From the NCBI GenBank assembly GCA_030696525.1, contig JAUYSB010000168.1, positions 1 to 36,646 on the forward strand: a DNA stretch of 36,646 bases. Reading direction: 5' to 3'. The notes beneath the pieces were generated by a model. The model was not told the origin of the DNA. It saw only the letters and a list, made by a program, of their open reading frames with translations, and did not search any database. Positions 16,395 through 29,773 of this stretch are shown piece by piece (the first letter of the stretch is position 1; each line of letters starts with the position of its first letter). This stretch comes from Hydrogenophaga sp. (GTDB lineage: Bacteria; Pseudomonadota; Gammaproteobacteria; Burkholderiales; Burkholderiaceae_C). Both the position numbers and the translations under genes were made by a program.

Positions 16395-18011
16395 TCAGGA
16401 AACAGAGGCCTGTGTCGACAGCGAATCTTGGTCAGCCAGGCAAGCGGCGTCTGCAAGACAGGCCCTGAGCGCTTCGATGCCGAGCGGCCTAGAGAAAAAC
16501 CAACCTTGGGCAAACTGGACACCGCGCGCCCGCAGGTAGGTGGCCTGCTCCGGGGTTTCCACCCCTTCGGCCACCATTGACAGATTGAGCGATTTGGCCA
16601 TTTCGATGATGTGCGCCACCACATGGCTGGTCACGCTCGCCGTGCCGATGGTCTCCACGAAGGCCTTGTCGATCTTCATGCAATCGACCTCCAGGCGGGT
16701 CAGGTAGGAGAGGCTGGAATAGCCGGTGCCGAAGTCGTCAATGGCCACCGGGATGCCCTGGGCGCGCAACGCCATGAGGTTGCGCTTGACGAGGTCCTGG
16801 TCCATGAACACGCGCTCGGTGGCCTCCACATGCAGCGCGCCACGATGCACAGCCATGTTGACGACCCATTCGTGCAGGCGTCCTGGCAGGTCGGCGCGGT
16901 TGAAATCTTCCGCCGAGAGGTTGACCGCGATGTAGAAATCGGGATGGTCGCGCAGAAACGGAGCGGCATCGCGTGCCAGCAGGGCCAACACCTTGTCGGT
17001 CACCTGGCGCATCAGTTGGTGGCGTTCAGCCACCGGAATGAAGATGTCGGGGCTGACCAACTCGCCGCCGTCACGGCGCCAGCGCAGCAGTGCTTCGGCA
17101 CCCACAAAGGCATCGGTTTGCAGATCGACGATGGGCTGGTAGACCAGGAACAAATCGTTGTTGCTTGGGGTCAAGGCCTGGCGCAGGGCCACGGGCATGG
17201 ACGATTGCTGGCGTGTGTACTGCAGCAACACCCACAGCAGGGTCAGACCGGTGGCGATGCCCAAAGGCGACAAACCCAGTGCGATGCGCTGCCAGTGGTG
17301 CTGCATCTCGCTGGCCGGAATGGCAACAAACGCCGCGTAGTCGTAGTGCGGGGATCGGTGGATGGCCACCATGGTCTGGCCATGCATGCGGCTTTTTTCG
17401 TAGGCATCGCCCATCCACTGCCGCCAGGCTGGATCGAAACGGCCTCGCGCCATGAGCGCCCGCTGTTGTGTCCAGCCCAGCACCCCAACGGTCAGCTCCG
17501 CGTCCCTAGTGGACACGTCCAGCACGGACTGTTCATGGATTTGTGCGGTGATGCCGGTCTTGGCGTCGCTGATCACCAGCAGCCTTGAGTCGGGCAGCAA
17601 GGGGTGTTGAACGCCGATGCGAATCACGTTGCCGACGCCACTCACATAGCTGGGCACGCCCAGGTCAATGGGCTTGTCCCCGAACGACGAGCACAGCAAC
17701 TCGTTGCCACTGGCGTAGCCCACATCGATCAGCATGTTGGAGCGGACCACCATCCTGCGCATGAGATCCATGTGGCGCTCGCTGCAGGCCACACCGTCGG
17801 GCGATGTGCCCAGTTCGGCAAAGGCAGACCGCATCTGCTCGCTGACGCGGTGGGTGCGCCGCAACACATCGGCAGCGATGGACGCCGCGCGCTCTTGTTG
17901 CTGGCTAGCGCTCACGTACCGAGCGGCATAGATCACTGCCGCGCAGGGGCCCACGATGGCAGCCAGTGCCAGCAAGTAGACCCAAAAGAGTCGGAGCCGC
18001 TTGAGGTACAT
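16395..18011 (-). CDS. CSS-motif EAL phosphodiesterase
   Basis: This 538-residue protein has a transmembrane helix at about residues 8-30, a periplasmic domain carrying the Cys-Ser-Ser motif at 107-109 plus another cysteine at 76, a second helix at about 243-263, and a cytoplasmic EAL domain. The EAL core shows EALLRW at 306-311, DDFGTGYSSLSYL, KIDKAFV and AEGVETPEQ, so c-di-GMP hydrolysis is expected. In enterobacterial CSS-motif phosphodiesterases the periplasmic cysteines form a disulfide that restrains activity and responds to the Dsb system. By analogy this enzyme may read periplasmic redox state. It lies 93 bases after the chemoreceptor gene and 15 bases before a cyclase gene. Confidence 0.93.
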   Translation of the reverse strand: MYLKRLRLFWVYLLALAAIVGPCAAVIYAARYVSASQQQERAASIAADVLRRTHRVSEQMRSAFAELGTSPDGVACSERHMDLMRRMVVRSNMLIDVGYASGNELLCSSFGDKPIDLGVPSYVSGVGNVIRIGVQHPLLPDSRLLVISDAKTGITAQIHEQSVLDVSTRDAELTVGVLGWTQQRALMARGRFDPAWRQWMGDAYEKSRMHGQTMVAIHRSPHYDYAAFVAIPASEMQHHWQRIALGLSPLGIATGLTLLWVLLQYTRQQSSMPVALRQALTPSNNDLFLVYQPIVDLQTDAFVGAEALLRWRRDGGELVSPDIFIPVAERHQLMRQVTDKVLALLARDAAPFLRDHPDFYIAVNLSAEDFNRADLPGRLHEWVVNMAVHRGALHVEATERVFMDQDLVKRNLMALRAQGIPVAIDDFGTGYSSLSYLTRLEVDCMKIDKAFVETIGTASVTSHVVAHIIEMAKSLNLSMVAEGVETPEQATYLRARGVQFAQGWFFSRPLGIEALRACLADAACLADQDSLSTQASVS

Positions 18012-18104
18012 GGTCTGGCAGGGTGTTCGGTGAGTGCCGAGGCAGCGGCCGCGTGTGGACGGGCCGACAAGCCTCGCGACGCGGGACGCGCCTTCAGCCC
18101 TGTC

Positions 18105-19841
18105 TCAGAACGACGACCAGTTGTCGTCCGCCCCGCCGGACTTGGCGCCGCCGTTTGGCAGAGCGCCGGTGGCTGCGGCGGTCCGAGGTGCGCTCAGCGC
18201 GCCGGGCTTCTTGGGCGACGCCGGTTTTTTGGACACAGGTCGGCTTTCGACGGCGTGGTGCATGGCCGGTTCGCGGCGGGGTGCCATGCCGGTGTCGTTG
18301 CCCGAGAGTTTGAACACCGCCACGGTCTGCACCAATTCGTTTGCCTGGCCGCGCAGGCTGCTGGCCGCCGCCGCCATCTCTTCCACCAGTGCGGCGTTCT
18401 GCTGGGTGGCCTGGTCCATCTGCTGCACGGCCTCACCGATCTGGCCCACACCAGCGCTTTGTTCGCTGCTGGCTGCGCTGATTTCTCCCATGATGTCGGT
18501 TACACGGCGGATGCTGCTGACCACCTCGCTCATGGTGCTGCCTGCCTTGTCTACCAGGGCACTGCCTTGTTCCACTCGGCCCACGCTGTCGGTGATCAAG
18601 TCCTTGATCTCTTTGGCCGCTGCCGCGCTGCGCTGCGCCAGGTTGCGCACTTCGCCAGCCACCACCGCAAAACCCCGACCCTGTTCACCGGCACGTGCCG
18701 CTTCCACGGCGGCGTTCAAGGCCAGGATGTTGGTCTGGAAGGCGATGCCGTCGATGACCGAAATGATGTCGGCGATCTTGCGCGAGCTGTCGTTGATGCC
18801 CTTCATGGTGTTCACCACCTGGGCCACCACTTCACCGCCTTGCAGGGCCACGGTAGACGCGCTTTGTGCCAACTGGTTGGCGGTCTGGGCGTTGCCGGCG
18901 TTCTGCTTGACGGTGGAGCTGAGCTCTTCCATAGATGCGGCGGTTTCTTCCAGCGCGCTGGCCTGTGCTTCGGTGCGAGCGCTCAGGTCCTGGTTGCCTT
19001 CGGCGATTTGGGTGCTCGCCACCGAGACCGAGTCCGAGCCCTGGCGCACGCGGTTGACGATCTGGCTCAGGTTGTCTTGCATGGCGCTCAGGGCCTTGAG
19101 CACGGCAGCCACCTCGTCCTGGCCGCTGGTGTCCACCGAGCGTGTCAGATCGCCCTGGGCCACGGCCTCGGACAGGTCCACCGCCTGCTGCAGCGAGCGC
19201 GAGATGCCGCGCACCAGCAGGTAGCCAAAAATCACGGCAAAGCCAATGCCAAAGACCATGGCCCCGATTGCCAGGGCACGCGCCTGGCTGTGGCGCGCGA
19301 CGGACAACTCGTATTCCTTCTTGGCCTCATCGAACTGGAGCTGGACCAGGGCCACGATGTTTTTGCGAACGTCCTCATACAGCGGTGCCACCTTGTCGTT
19401 GTTCAAGCGCCGGGCTTCGTCGAGGTTGTTGGTTCGCAGAGCTTCTTGCAACGGACGGAAGCCATCCGCACCAAAGCGCTCGCGCGCCGCTTCAAACTGC
19501 TTAGCCAGTTGTGCTTCGTCCGGCGTGAGCTGGGTGGCCATATATTTGGTCCAGATATTGTCGATTTCCTTGGTGTTGGCAGCCATGGCAGCCAGTTCGC
19601 GGCTGATGACTTCAGGGCGGGGGTCGGCCAGCGCGGTGGTGGCTTCCAGGCGGTTACGCAGCACCAGGCGTTGCACGTCGGATAGTTGGTCCACCGGGGC
19701 CATGCGGTCGTTGTAGACCGAATCAAAAGCCGCATTGGTGTTGCGCATGCCCAGTTGACCGATGGCACCTATGGCGAACATCAGCAGGGATAGCACGGTG
19801 ACCAGGATGATCAGCCGGGTGGATATTTTCAAGTTGTTCAT
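18105..19841 (-). CDS. Methyl-accepting chemotaxis protein with four-helix-bundle sensor and C-terminal pentapeptide
   Basis: This 578-residue chemoreceptor has a first transmembrane helix at 9-31 and a periplasmic four-helix-bundle-type sensor (about 32-188). A second helix follows at 189-210, then HAMP to about 262 and a cytoplasmic signalling coiled coil. The hairpin tip, around EAARAGEQGRGFAVVAGEVR, is the CheA/CheW contact. The last five residues, NWSSF, fit the x-W-x2-F tether that recruits CheR and CheB in Tar- and Tsr-like receptors; an alanine- and proline-rich linker carries it. CGGAGC precedes the ATG. CheW is encoded 25 bases upstream in the same run, so receptor and adaptor are co-expressed. 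The ligand is unknown. Confidence 0.95.
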   Translation of the reverse strand: MNNLKISTRLIILVTVLSLLMFAIGAIGQLGMRNTNAAFDSVYNDRMAPVDQLSDVQRLVLRNRLEATTALADPRPEVISRELAAMAANTKEIDNIWTKYMATQLTPDEAQLAKQFEAARERFGADGFRPLQEALRTNNLDEARRLNNDKVAPLYEDVRKNIVALVQLQFDEAKKEYELSVARHSQARALAIGAMVFGIGFAVIFGYLLVRGISRSLQQAVDLSEAVAQGDLTRSVDTSGQDEVAAVLKALSAMQDNLSQIVNRVRQGSDSVSVASTQIAEGNQDLSARTEAQASALEETAASMEELSSTVKQNAGNAQTANQLAQSASTVALQGGEVVAQVVNTMKGINDSSRKIADIISVIDGIAFQTNILALNAAVEAARAGEQGRGFAVVAGEVRNLAQRSAAAAKEIKDLITDSVGRVEQGSALVDKAGSTMSEVVSSIRRVTDIMGEISAASSEQSAGVGQIGEAVQQMDQATQQNAALVEEMAAAASSLRGQANELVQTVAVFKLSGNDTGMAPRREPAMHHAVESRPVSKKPASPKKPGALSAPRTAAATGALPNGGAKSGGADDNWSSF

Positions 19842-19866
19842 AAATGCTCCGATGGGTGGGGCGGCG

Positions 19867-20361
19867 TCAGGCGGTGGCTCGATCCAGCAAGTCGATGTCG
19901 TCGCTGGACATCAGTTGTTCGATGTTCAAGAGAATCAAAATGCGCTCGGTGGTTTCGCCTTGCGCTTGGGTGGCGATGCCGGTGACGTAAGCGGTATCGA
20001 CGCCGCTGGTCATCTGGGGCGGGGGTTTGATTTGTTCGGCCGCCAGGGCGACCACGTCGGACACCGAGTCCACCACGATGCCAGTCACGCGCTGGCCGAT
20101 GTTGAGCACGATGGTGGCGGTGATTTCGTTGTAGTCGGCGGGTTGGTTGAACTGGATGCGCAAGTCCACGATGGGCACAATCACACCGCGCAGGTTGACC
20201 ACGCCCTTCATGAATGCCGGCGCTTTGGCGATGCGGGTGGGTTTGGTGTAGCCGCGAATTTCCTGCACCGTCAGGATGGGCATGCCGTACTCCTCGGCGC
20301 CCAGCCGGAAGCTGAGGTATTCGCCCGCCAGGGCAGAGGCGGTGTTGTGTGTATCGGTCAT
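19867..20361 (-). CDS. cheW: CheW chemotaxis adaptor
   Basis: This 164-residue single-domain CheW has the family core: YLSFRLGAEEYGMPILTVQE near the start, KGVVNLRGVIVPIVDLR in the middle and GIVVDSVSDVV towards the end. CheW couples chemoreceptors to the kinase CheA. No cheA, cheY or second cheW is in the window, so it presumably joins an array encoded elsewhere. Its ATG overlaps the stop of the CMD-family gene as ATGA (20358-20361), which points to translational coupling, and a good ribosome site is lacking. The longer open frame upstream is the overlap with that gene and not part of CheW. Confidence 0.94.
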   Translation of the reverse strand: MTDTHNTASALAGEYLSFRLGAEEYGMPILTVQEIRGYTKPTRIAKAPAFMKGVVNLRGVIVPIVDLRIQFNQPADYNEITATIVLNIGQRVTGIVVDSVSDVVALAAEQIKPPPQMTSGVDTAYVTGIATQAQGETTERILILLNIEQLMSSDDIDLLDRATA

Positions 20362-20765
20362 GTCGGGGTGGCTTCTTGGTGGGAGGTGGGGTCGCGGTGG
20401 CGCAGGGTGGCCAGTTCTTCCAGAAGAATGTGTGCGCCCAGCTTCAGGCTGTGTTGCCCGAGCACGCTCACATAGCGCAGCACGGCCGCCACTTCTTCCA
20501 GGCTGGCACCTGCGATCAGGGCGCGCCGCATGTGCCGGCGCATGCCTTGGGGGTACAGGCTTTGTGGCGCTGCGTCCACCGCCAACGCCACCAACGCCAT
20601 CAGCTTGGGGTCCAGGCCTGGCGCTTCGTCTGCTTCGCGTGCCAACGCACCCAGGCGGTCTGCCCAGGGGGCATCCAGCCAGGCGCACGCCTCCCAGGCG
20701 GGATCAAGCGCCGGTGACGTTGTCGCGCTGCGCAGTGTCTTCTTTCTTGGGCTGGAGGTGACCAT
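20358..20765 (-). CDS. Carboxymuconolactone decarboxylase-family protein (copy 2)
   Basis: This 135-residue protein is nearly collinear with the one at 2797-3183. The shared core runs LVALAVDAAPQSLY, RRHMRRALIAG, EEVAAVLRY and ILLEE (residues 58-117). As in copy 1 there is no CxxC pair, so it is not an AhpD-type peroxidase. It begins at the ATG at 20765, with an intergenic operator-like repeat between it and a divergent AraC gene. Its stop overlaps the cheW start by four bases. A CMD-family protein as first gene of a chemoreceptor run is unusual. It could be an enzyme acting on the attractant or a small-molecule-binding partner; both are speculation. Confidence 0.8.
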   Translation of the reverse strand: MVTSSPRKKTLRSATTSPALDPAWEACAWLDAPWADRLGALAREADEAPGLDPKLMALVALAVDAAPQSLYPQGMRRHMRRALIAGASLEEVAAVLRYVSVLGQHSLKLGAHILLEELATLRHRDPTSHQEATPT

Positions 20766-20824
20766 GGGTGGGTGCCGTTGCGTTGGAGTTGCCCCGTACT
20801 GTGAAACGACCAGGCGTTTGGCGC

Positions 20825-20862
20825 TTGTCACTTTGTGCCACGCAATTAACTTTCGGTGACAA
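20825..20862 (+). promoter_or_regulatory. Repeat cluster, candidate AraC operator 2
   Basis: GTGCCAC at 20835-20841 continues as GCAATTAAC, close to the GTGCCACRAAAT units at 2710-2747. A related GTGACAA sits exactly 21 bp further on at 20856-20862, the same step as at the first locus. TTGTCAC at 20825-20831 is the exact inverse of that GTGACAA. The cluster lies between the divergent CMD and AraC genes and ends next to the AraC start. I infer binding by one or both AraC paralogues. Confidence 0.55.
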
Positions 20863-20870
20863 TCTGCTGC

Positions 20871-21902
20871 ATGATCTGCTCGACCCCCTTGCTGATCCGC
20901 GCAGCCAGTCTGTCGGGGTTTGCAGAGCTGGCGCAGGCCTGCGGTTTGAACGCTGCCGATGTGCTGCAGCGCTACGGCCTGACGCTGGCCATGTTGGCCG
21001 ACGCGGACCAGCGTGTTCCCCTGGCAGCGGTGATGGGCGTGCTCGAAGACGCCAGCCACCTGGCGGACAGAGACGACTTCGGCTTGCGCCTGGCCGCGCG
21101 GCGGCAGATTTCCAACCTGGGCGCGGCTGGCATGCTGATGTTGCTTCAACCCACCCTGCGCGACGCGTGGCACGGACTGATCGAGCGGCGGCAAGTGCTC
21201 AACGACGGCCTGCTGATACGCTTGGAGGAGGCCAATGGGGTGGCGGTTTTGTCCTTTGACCTGGTGCGTGAACCGGGCGGCCCGGCGGTGCGCCAATCGG
21301 TAGAACTGGTGATGTGTGTGCAGGTCCGTCTAATGCGCCTTTTCCTGGGGGCGGACTGGATGCCACGCCGGGTGCTGTTTCGGCACCCGCCACCGATGGA
21401 TGCGGCGCTGCATGCCCAGCTGCTGGGGCCGTGTGTCGAATTCGGCAGCGGCTTCAATGGCTTGGTGCTGCCCAGCCGCGACCTGGACCAGCCCTTGGCG
21501 TCGGCCGACCCCGCGTTGGCCGAGCGTGTCAAACACCACTTGTTGCCCCGTGCGCATGAGGGCAGTCTGGCTGATCAGGTTCGCCAGTTGCTGTTCCTGA
21601 TGTTGCCGCGTGGCAAGGCGACGGTGGACCAAGTGGCCGCTCACCTGGGCATGCAGCGCCGGACCTTGCAGCGGCGGCTCGACGCCGAGGGTGTGCCCTT
21701 CAAACCCCTGTTGCACGCGCTGCGGCTGGAACTGGCACAGGGCTACGTGCTCCAGTCCGATCGCAGCCTGGCCGATGTGGCTTTGCTGCTCGGGTTTTCA
21801 TCTCCGAGCGCGTTTTCGCGTTGGTACGTGGCTCAGTTCGGCCTCACAGCAGATGCTGCGCGACGCTGTGAAAGAAACCGTCCTCGCGCTGCCATGGCTT
21901 GA
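20871..21902 (+). CDS. AraC-family transcriptional regulator (paralogue 2)
   Basis: This 343-residue protein has the same layout as the regulator at 1731-2696: an 'arabinose-binding' AraC N-terminal domain (about residues 15-205), then two helix-turn-helix units at VDQVAAHLGMQRRTLQRRL and LADVALLLGFSSPSAFSRW. The segment FGLRLA, and the phrase LGxxG that follows it, are shared with paralogue 1. I took the ATG at 20871; a GTG at 20856 would add five residues and would coincide with the second repeat of the candidate operator. Neither has a strong ribosome site. It is divergent from the CMD-cheW-receptor run and is its most likely regulator. The inducer is unknown. Confidence 0.88.
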   Translation: MICSTPLLIRAASLSGFAELAQACGLNAADVLQRYGLTLAMLADADQRVPLAAVMGVLEDASHLADRDDFGLRLAARRQISNLGAAGMLMLLQPTLRDAWHGLIERRQVLNDGLLIRLEEANGVAVLSFDLVREPGGPAVRQSVELVMCVQVRLMRLFLGADWMPRRVLFRHPPPMDAALHAQLLGPCVEFGSGFNGLVLPSRDLDQPLASADPALAERVKHHLLPRAHEGSLADQVRQLLFLMLPRGKATVDQVAAHLGMQRRTLQRRLDAEGVPFKPLLHALRLELAQGYVLQSDRSLADVALLLGFSSPSAFSRWYVAQFGLTADAARRCERNRPRAAMA

Positions 21903-22069
21903 ACCACTGAGGCACCAGCGCTTGACGCTTCAGATCGGGTCATTGGTCAGCGCACAAAATTCGGTTACAACGTCAATCATTATCAAATCGATCTTGTTAT
22001 GCAAAGCCATTGCGCCGTTCTGACCCTTGACCACAAGTCACCCATGGCCAGTCTGAAGGACAGCAGATC

Positions 22070-23743
22070 ATGAGCCAGCCAAGCGTTCTTGCACTGGGCA
22101 TCGAGGCGCCCCGCAGCCCCGATTTGATCAGGCGCATTTCAACCGCTGTGGTGCTGGTCGTGGACGATGCCGAGTCCATGCGCAAGGTCTTGGCCAACCA
22201 ATTGCGCCAGATGGGGGTCCAGCGGGTCTTGCAGGCGGCTGATGGCGCCGAAGCCTTGAAGCTGATGTCTGCTCATCCGGTAACCATGGTGCTGTCCGAC
22301 TGGCACATGCCCGGTATGGATGGATTGGAGCTGCTGTTGCGCGTGCGCAGCCATGAAAAACACTGGACGTTGCCCTTTGTGATGGTCACGGCCGAGGCCC
22401 AGCGAGAGCGTGTCATGACGGCGGCTCAGATTGGACTGTCGGAGTTGCTGGTCAAGCCCTTCACGTCGGGACGACTTATCGAGCGTTTCGAGCGGGCACT
22501 GTATTGGCGCCCCCGAGCCGACCGTCCGCTGGACTACGAGACCACGGTGGAAGCACTGGGCCTCTATCTGCCGAGCAGCGAGCAGCAACGCCCGCCGGTC
22601 AGCGAGGCGGCCATGCCGGACGCGCCGGTACCCACCGCGCTCAGCGTGCAGGCGAACGTTGATCCGGCCCAGCGACCAACCGTGCTGGTGGTGGACGACA
22701 CCCCCGACAACCTCACGCTGATGAGCCACCTGTTCCGGGATTTGTACCGTGTCAAGGTGGTCAACAACGGCGCCAAGGCGGTGGCGCTGTGTCAGTCGGA
22801 CGACGCCCCCGACCTGGTCTTGCTCGACGTGATGATGCCGGGCATGGACGGATTTGAGGTCGCTCATTCCCTGCGGTCACACCCCACCTCGGAGGCGATT
22901 CCCGTCATTTTTGTGACCTCGCTCAACGACGAGGCCTCCCGTTTGCGCGGCATGTCGCTGGGGGCGGTCGATTTTGTGAGCAAGCCGGTCCAGCCCGATC
23001 TGCTGCGCGTGCGTGTGGCCAACTTCATGCGTTACATCGCACTGCAGCGAAACCTGCAGTCCGACTATGACAACATCCTGCAGCACCAGCGCATGCGTGC
23101 CGACGCCGATGACCGGCAGCGGCGCGCCCTGCAGCCGCCTCTGGAAAACGCGCTTGCGCTGTTGCATGCCTTGGAGCAATCCGCTGGCCTGGCGCCCCGA
23201 GCCCTTGAGCGCCTGCGGCAGGCCGGTGCGGAGGTGGGTCTGGTCTTGCAGCGGCTGGAGGATGCTGTCTTGATGGACCGCATGTCCGACGACAGCGTGC
23301 CGGTCACGCTGAAGGAGGTTTCGGTGGCGCCCCTGATGCGTGCCTTGCTGGACGACATGCAGCGGCGTTTTGTGACGCGCGGCATTCAGTGGCAGCTCAG
23401 ATTGGCGCCGGGGCTGGCTGAAGACGGTGTGCTCGCGCTGGCGGATGCCGCGCTGTTGAAGTCGGCCCTGAGGCAGGTGCTGGTCCAGTCAGCAGAGGCC
23501 GCCGCGGCCGGCGATCTGATTCAAGTGACGCTGTGGCAGCGGCACGCCGTTCGCATCGAAATCGACCGCCCTGGGGAGATGCCGCCCGAACAGTTGGCCA
23601 GCTACTTTGAGCCACCCGAGCAGGGCCGCGATGGCCCCGATGCGATGCGCTTTGTTCGTGCTCAGCAGGGTCTGATGGTGGCCGAAAACGTCGTTGCCCG
23701 CCAAATGGTACGGGTGGTGCTGAGCCTGCCCAGTGCCGCCTGA
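22070..23743 (+). CDS. Double-receiver protein with degenerate histidine-kinase tail
   Basis: This 557-residue cytoplasmic protein begins with two receiver domains. The first (about 25-145) has phospho-acceptor Asp77 in LSDWHMPGMDG, Thr107 and Lys129. The second (about 203-325) has Asp253 in LLDVMMPGMDG, Thr283 and Lys305. The remainder (about 330-555) aligns by eye with a HisKA-HATPase unit. However, the H-box position reads RALQPPL (about 352-358) where kinases have HELRTPL, the N-box asparagine is missing in LRQVLVQSAEA, and no DxGxG or GxGLG glycine box is visible. It is probably a pseudokinase or phosphate-sink scaffold. AAGGA at 22056-22060 precedes the ATG. It opens the four-gene + strand operon and probably receives phosphate from the hybrid kinase. 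Confidence 0.88.
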   Translation: MSQPSVLALGIEAPRSPDLIRRISTAVVLVVDDAESMRKVLANQLRQMGVQRVLQAADGAEALKLMSAHPVTMVLSDWHMPGMDGLELLLRVRSHEKHWTLPFVMVTAEAQRERVMTAAQIGLSELLVKPFTSGRLIERFERALYWRPRADRPLDYETTVEALGLYLPSSEQQRPPVSEAAMPDAPVPTALSVQANVDPAQRPTVLVVDDTPDNLTLMSHLFRDLYRVKVVNNGAKAVALCQSDDAPDLVLLDVMMPGMDGFEVAHSLRSHPTSEAIPVIFVTSLNDEASRLRGMSLGAVDFVSKPVQPDLLRVRVANFMRYIALQRNLQSDYDNILQHQRMRADADDRQRRALQPPLENALALLHALEQSAGLAPRALERLRQAGAEVGLVLQRLEDAVLMDRMSDDSVPVTLKEVSVAPLMRALLDDMQRRFVTRGIQWQLRLAPGLAEDGVLALADAALLKSALRQVLVQSAEAAAAGDLIQVTLWQRHAVRIEIDRPGEMPPEQLASYFEPPEQGRDGPDAMRFVRAQQGLMVAENVVARQMVRVVLSLPSAA

Positions 23744-23782
23744 CCCCCGCCTGCCAGGCGCCCACGCCTCACCCTGACCGCC

Positions 23783-29762
<5,980 letters not shown>

Positions 29763-29773
<11 letters not shown>

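Noticed and set aside
17604-19685. A 693-codon + strand open frame opposite the chemoreceptor and EAL genes
   Set aside because: It spans two well-supported - strand genes and the gap between them, and its composition is that of a high-GC shadow.
21975-21984. AATCATTATC, resembling half of a Fur box upstream of the double-receiver gene
   Set aside because: Only one half matches the consensus and the other half is unlike it; no iron-related gene is nearby.
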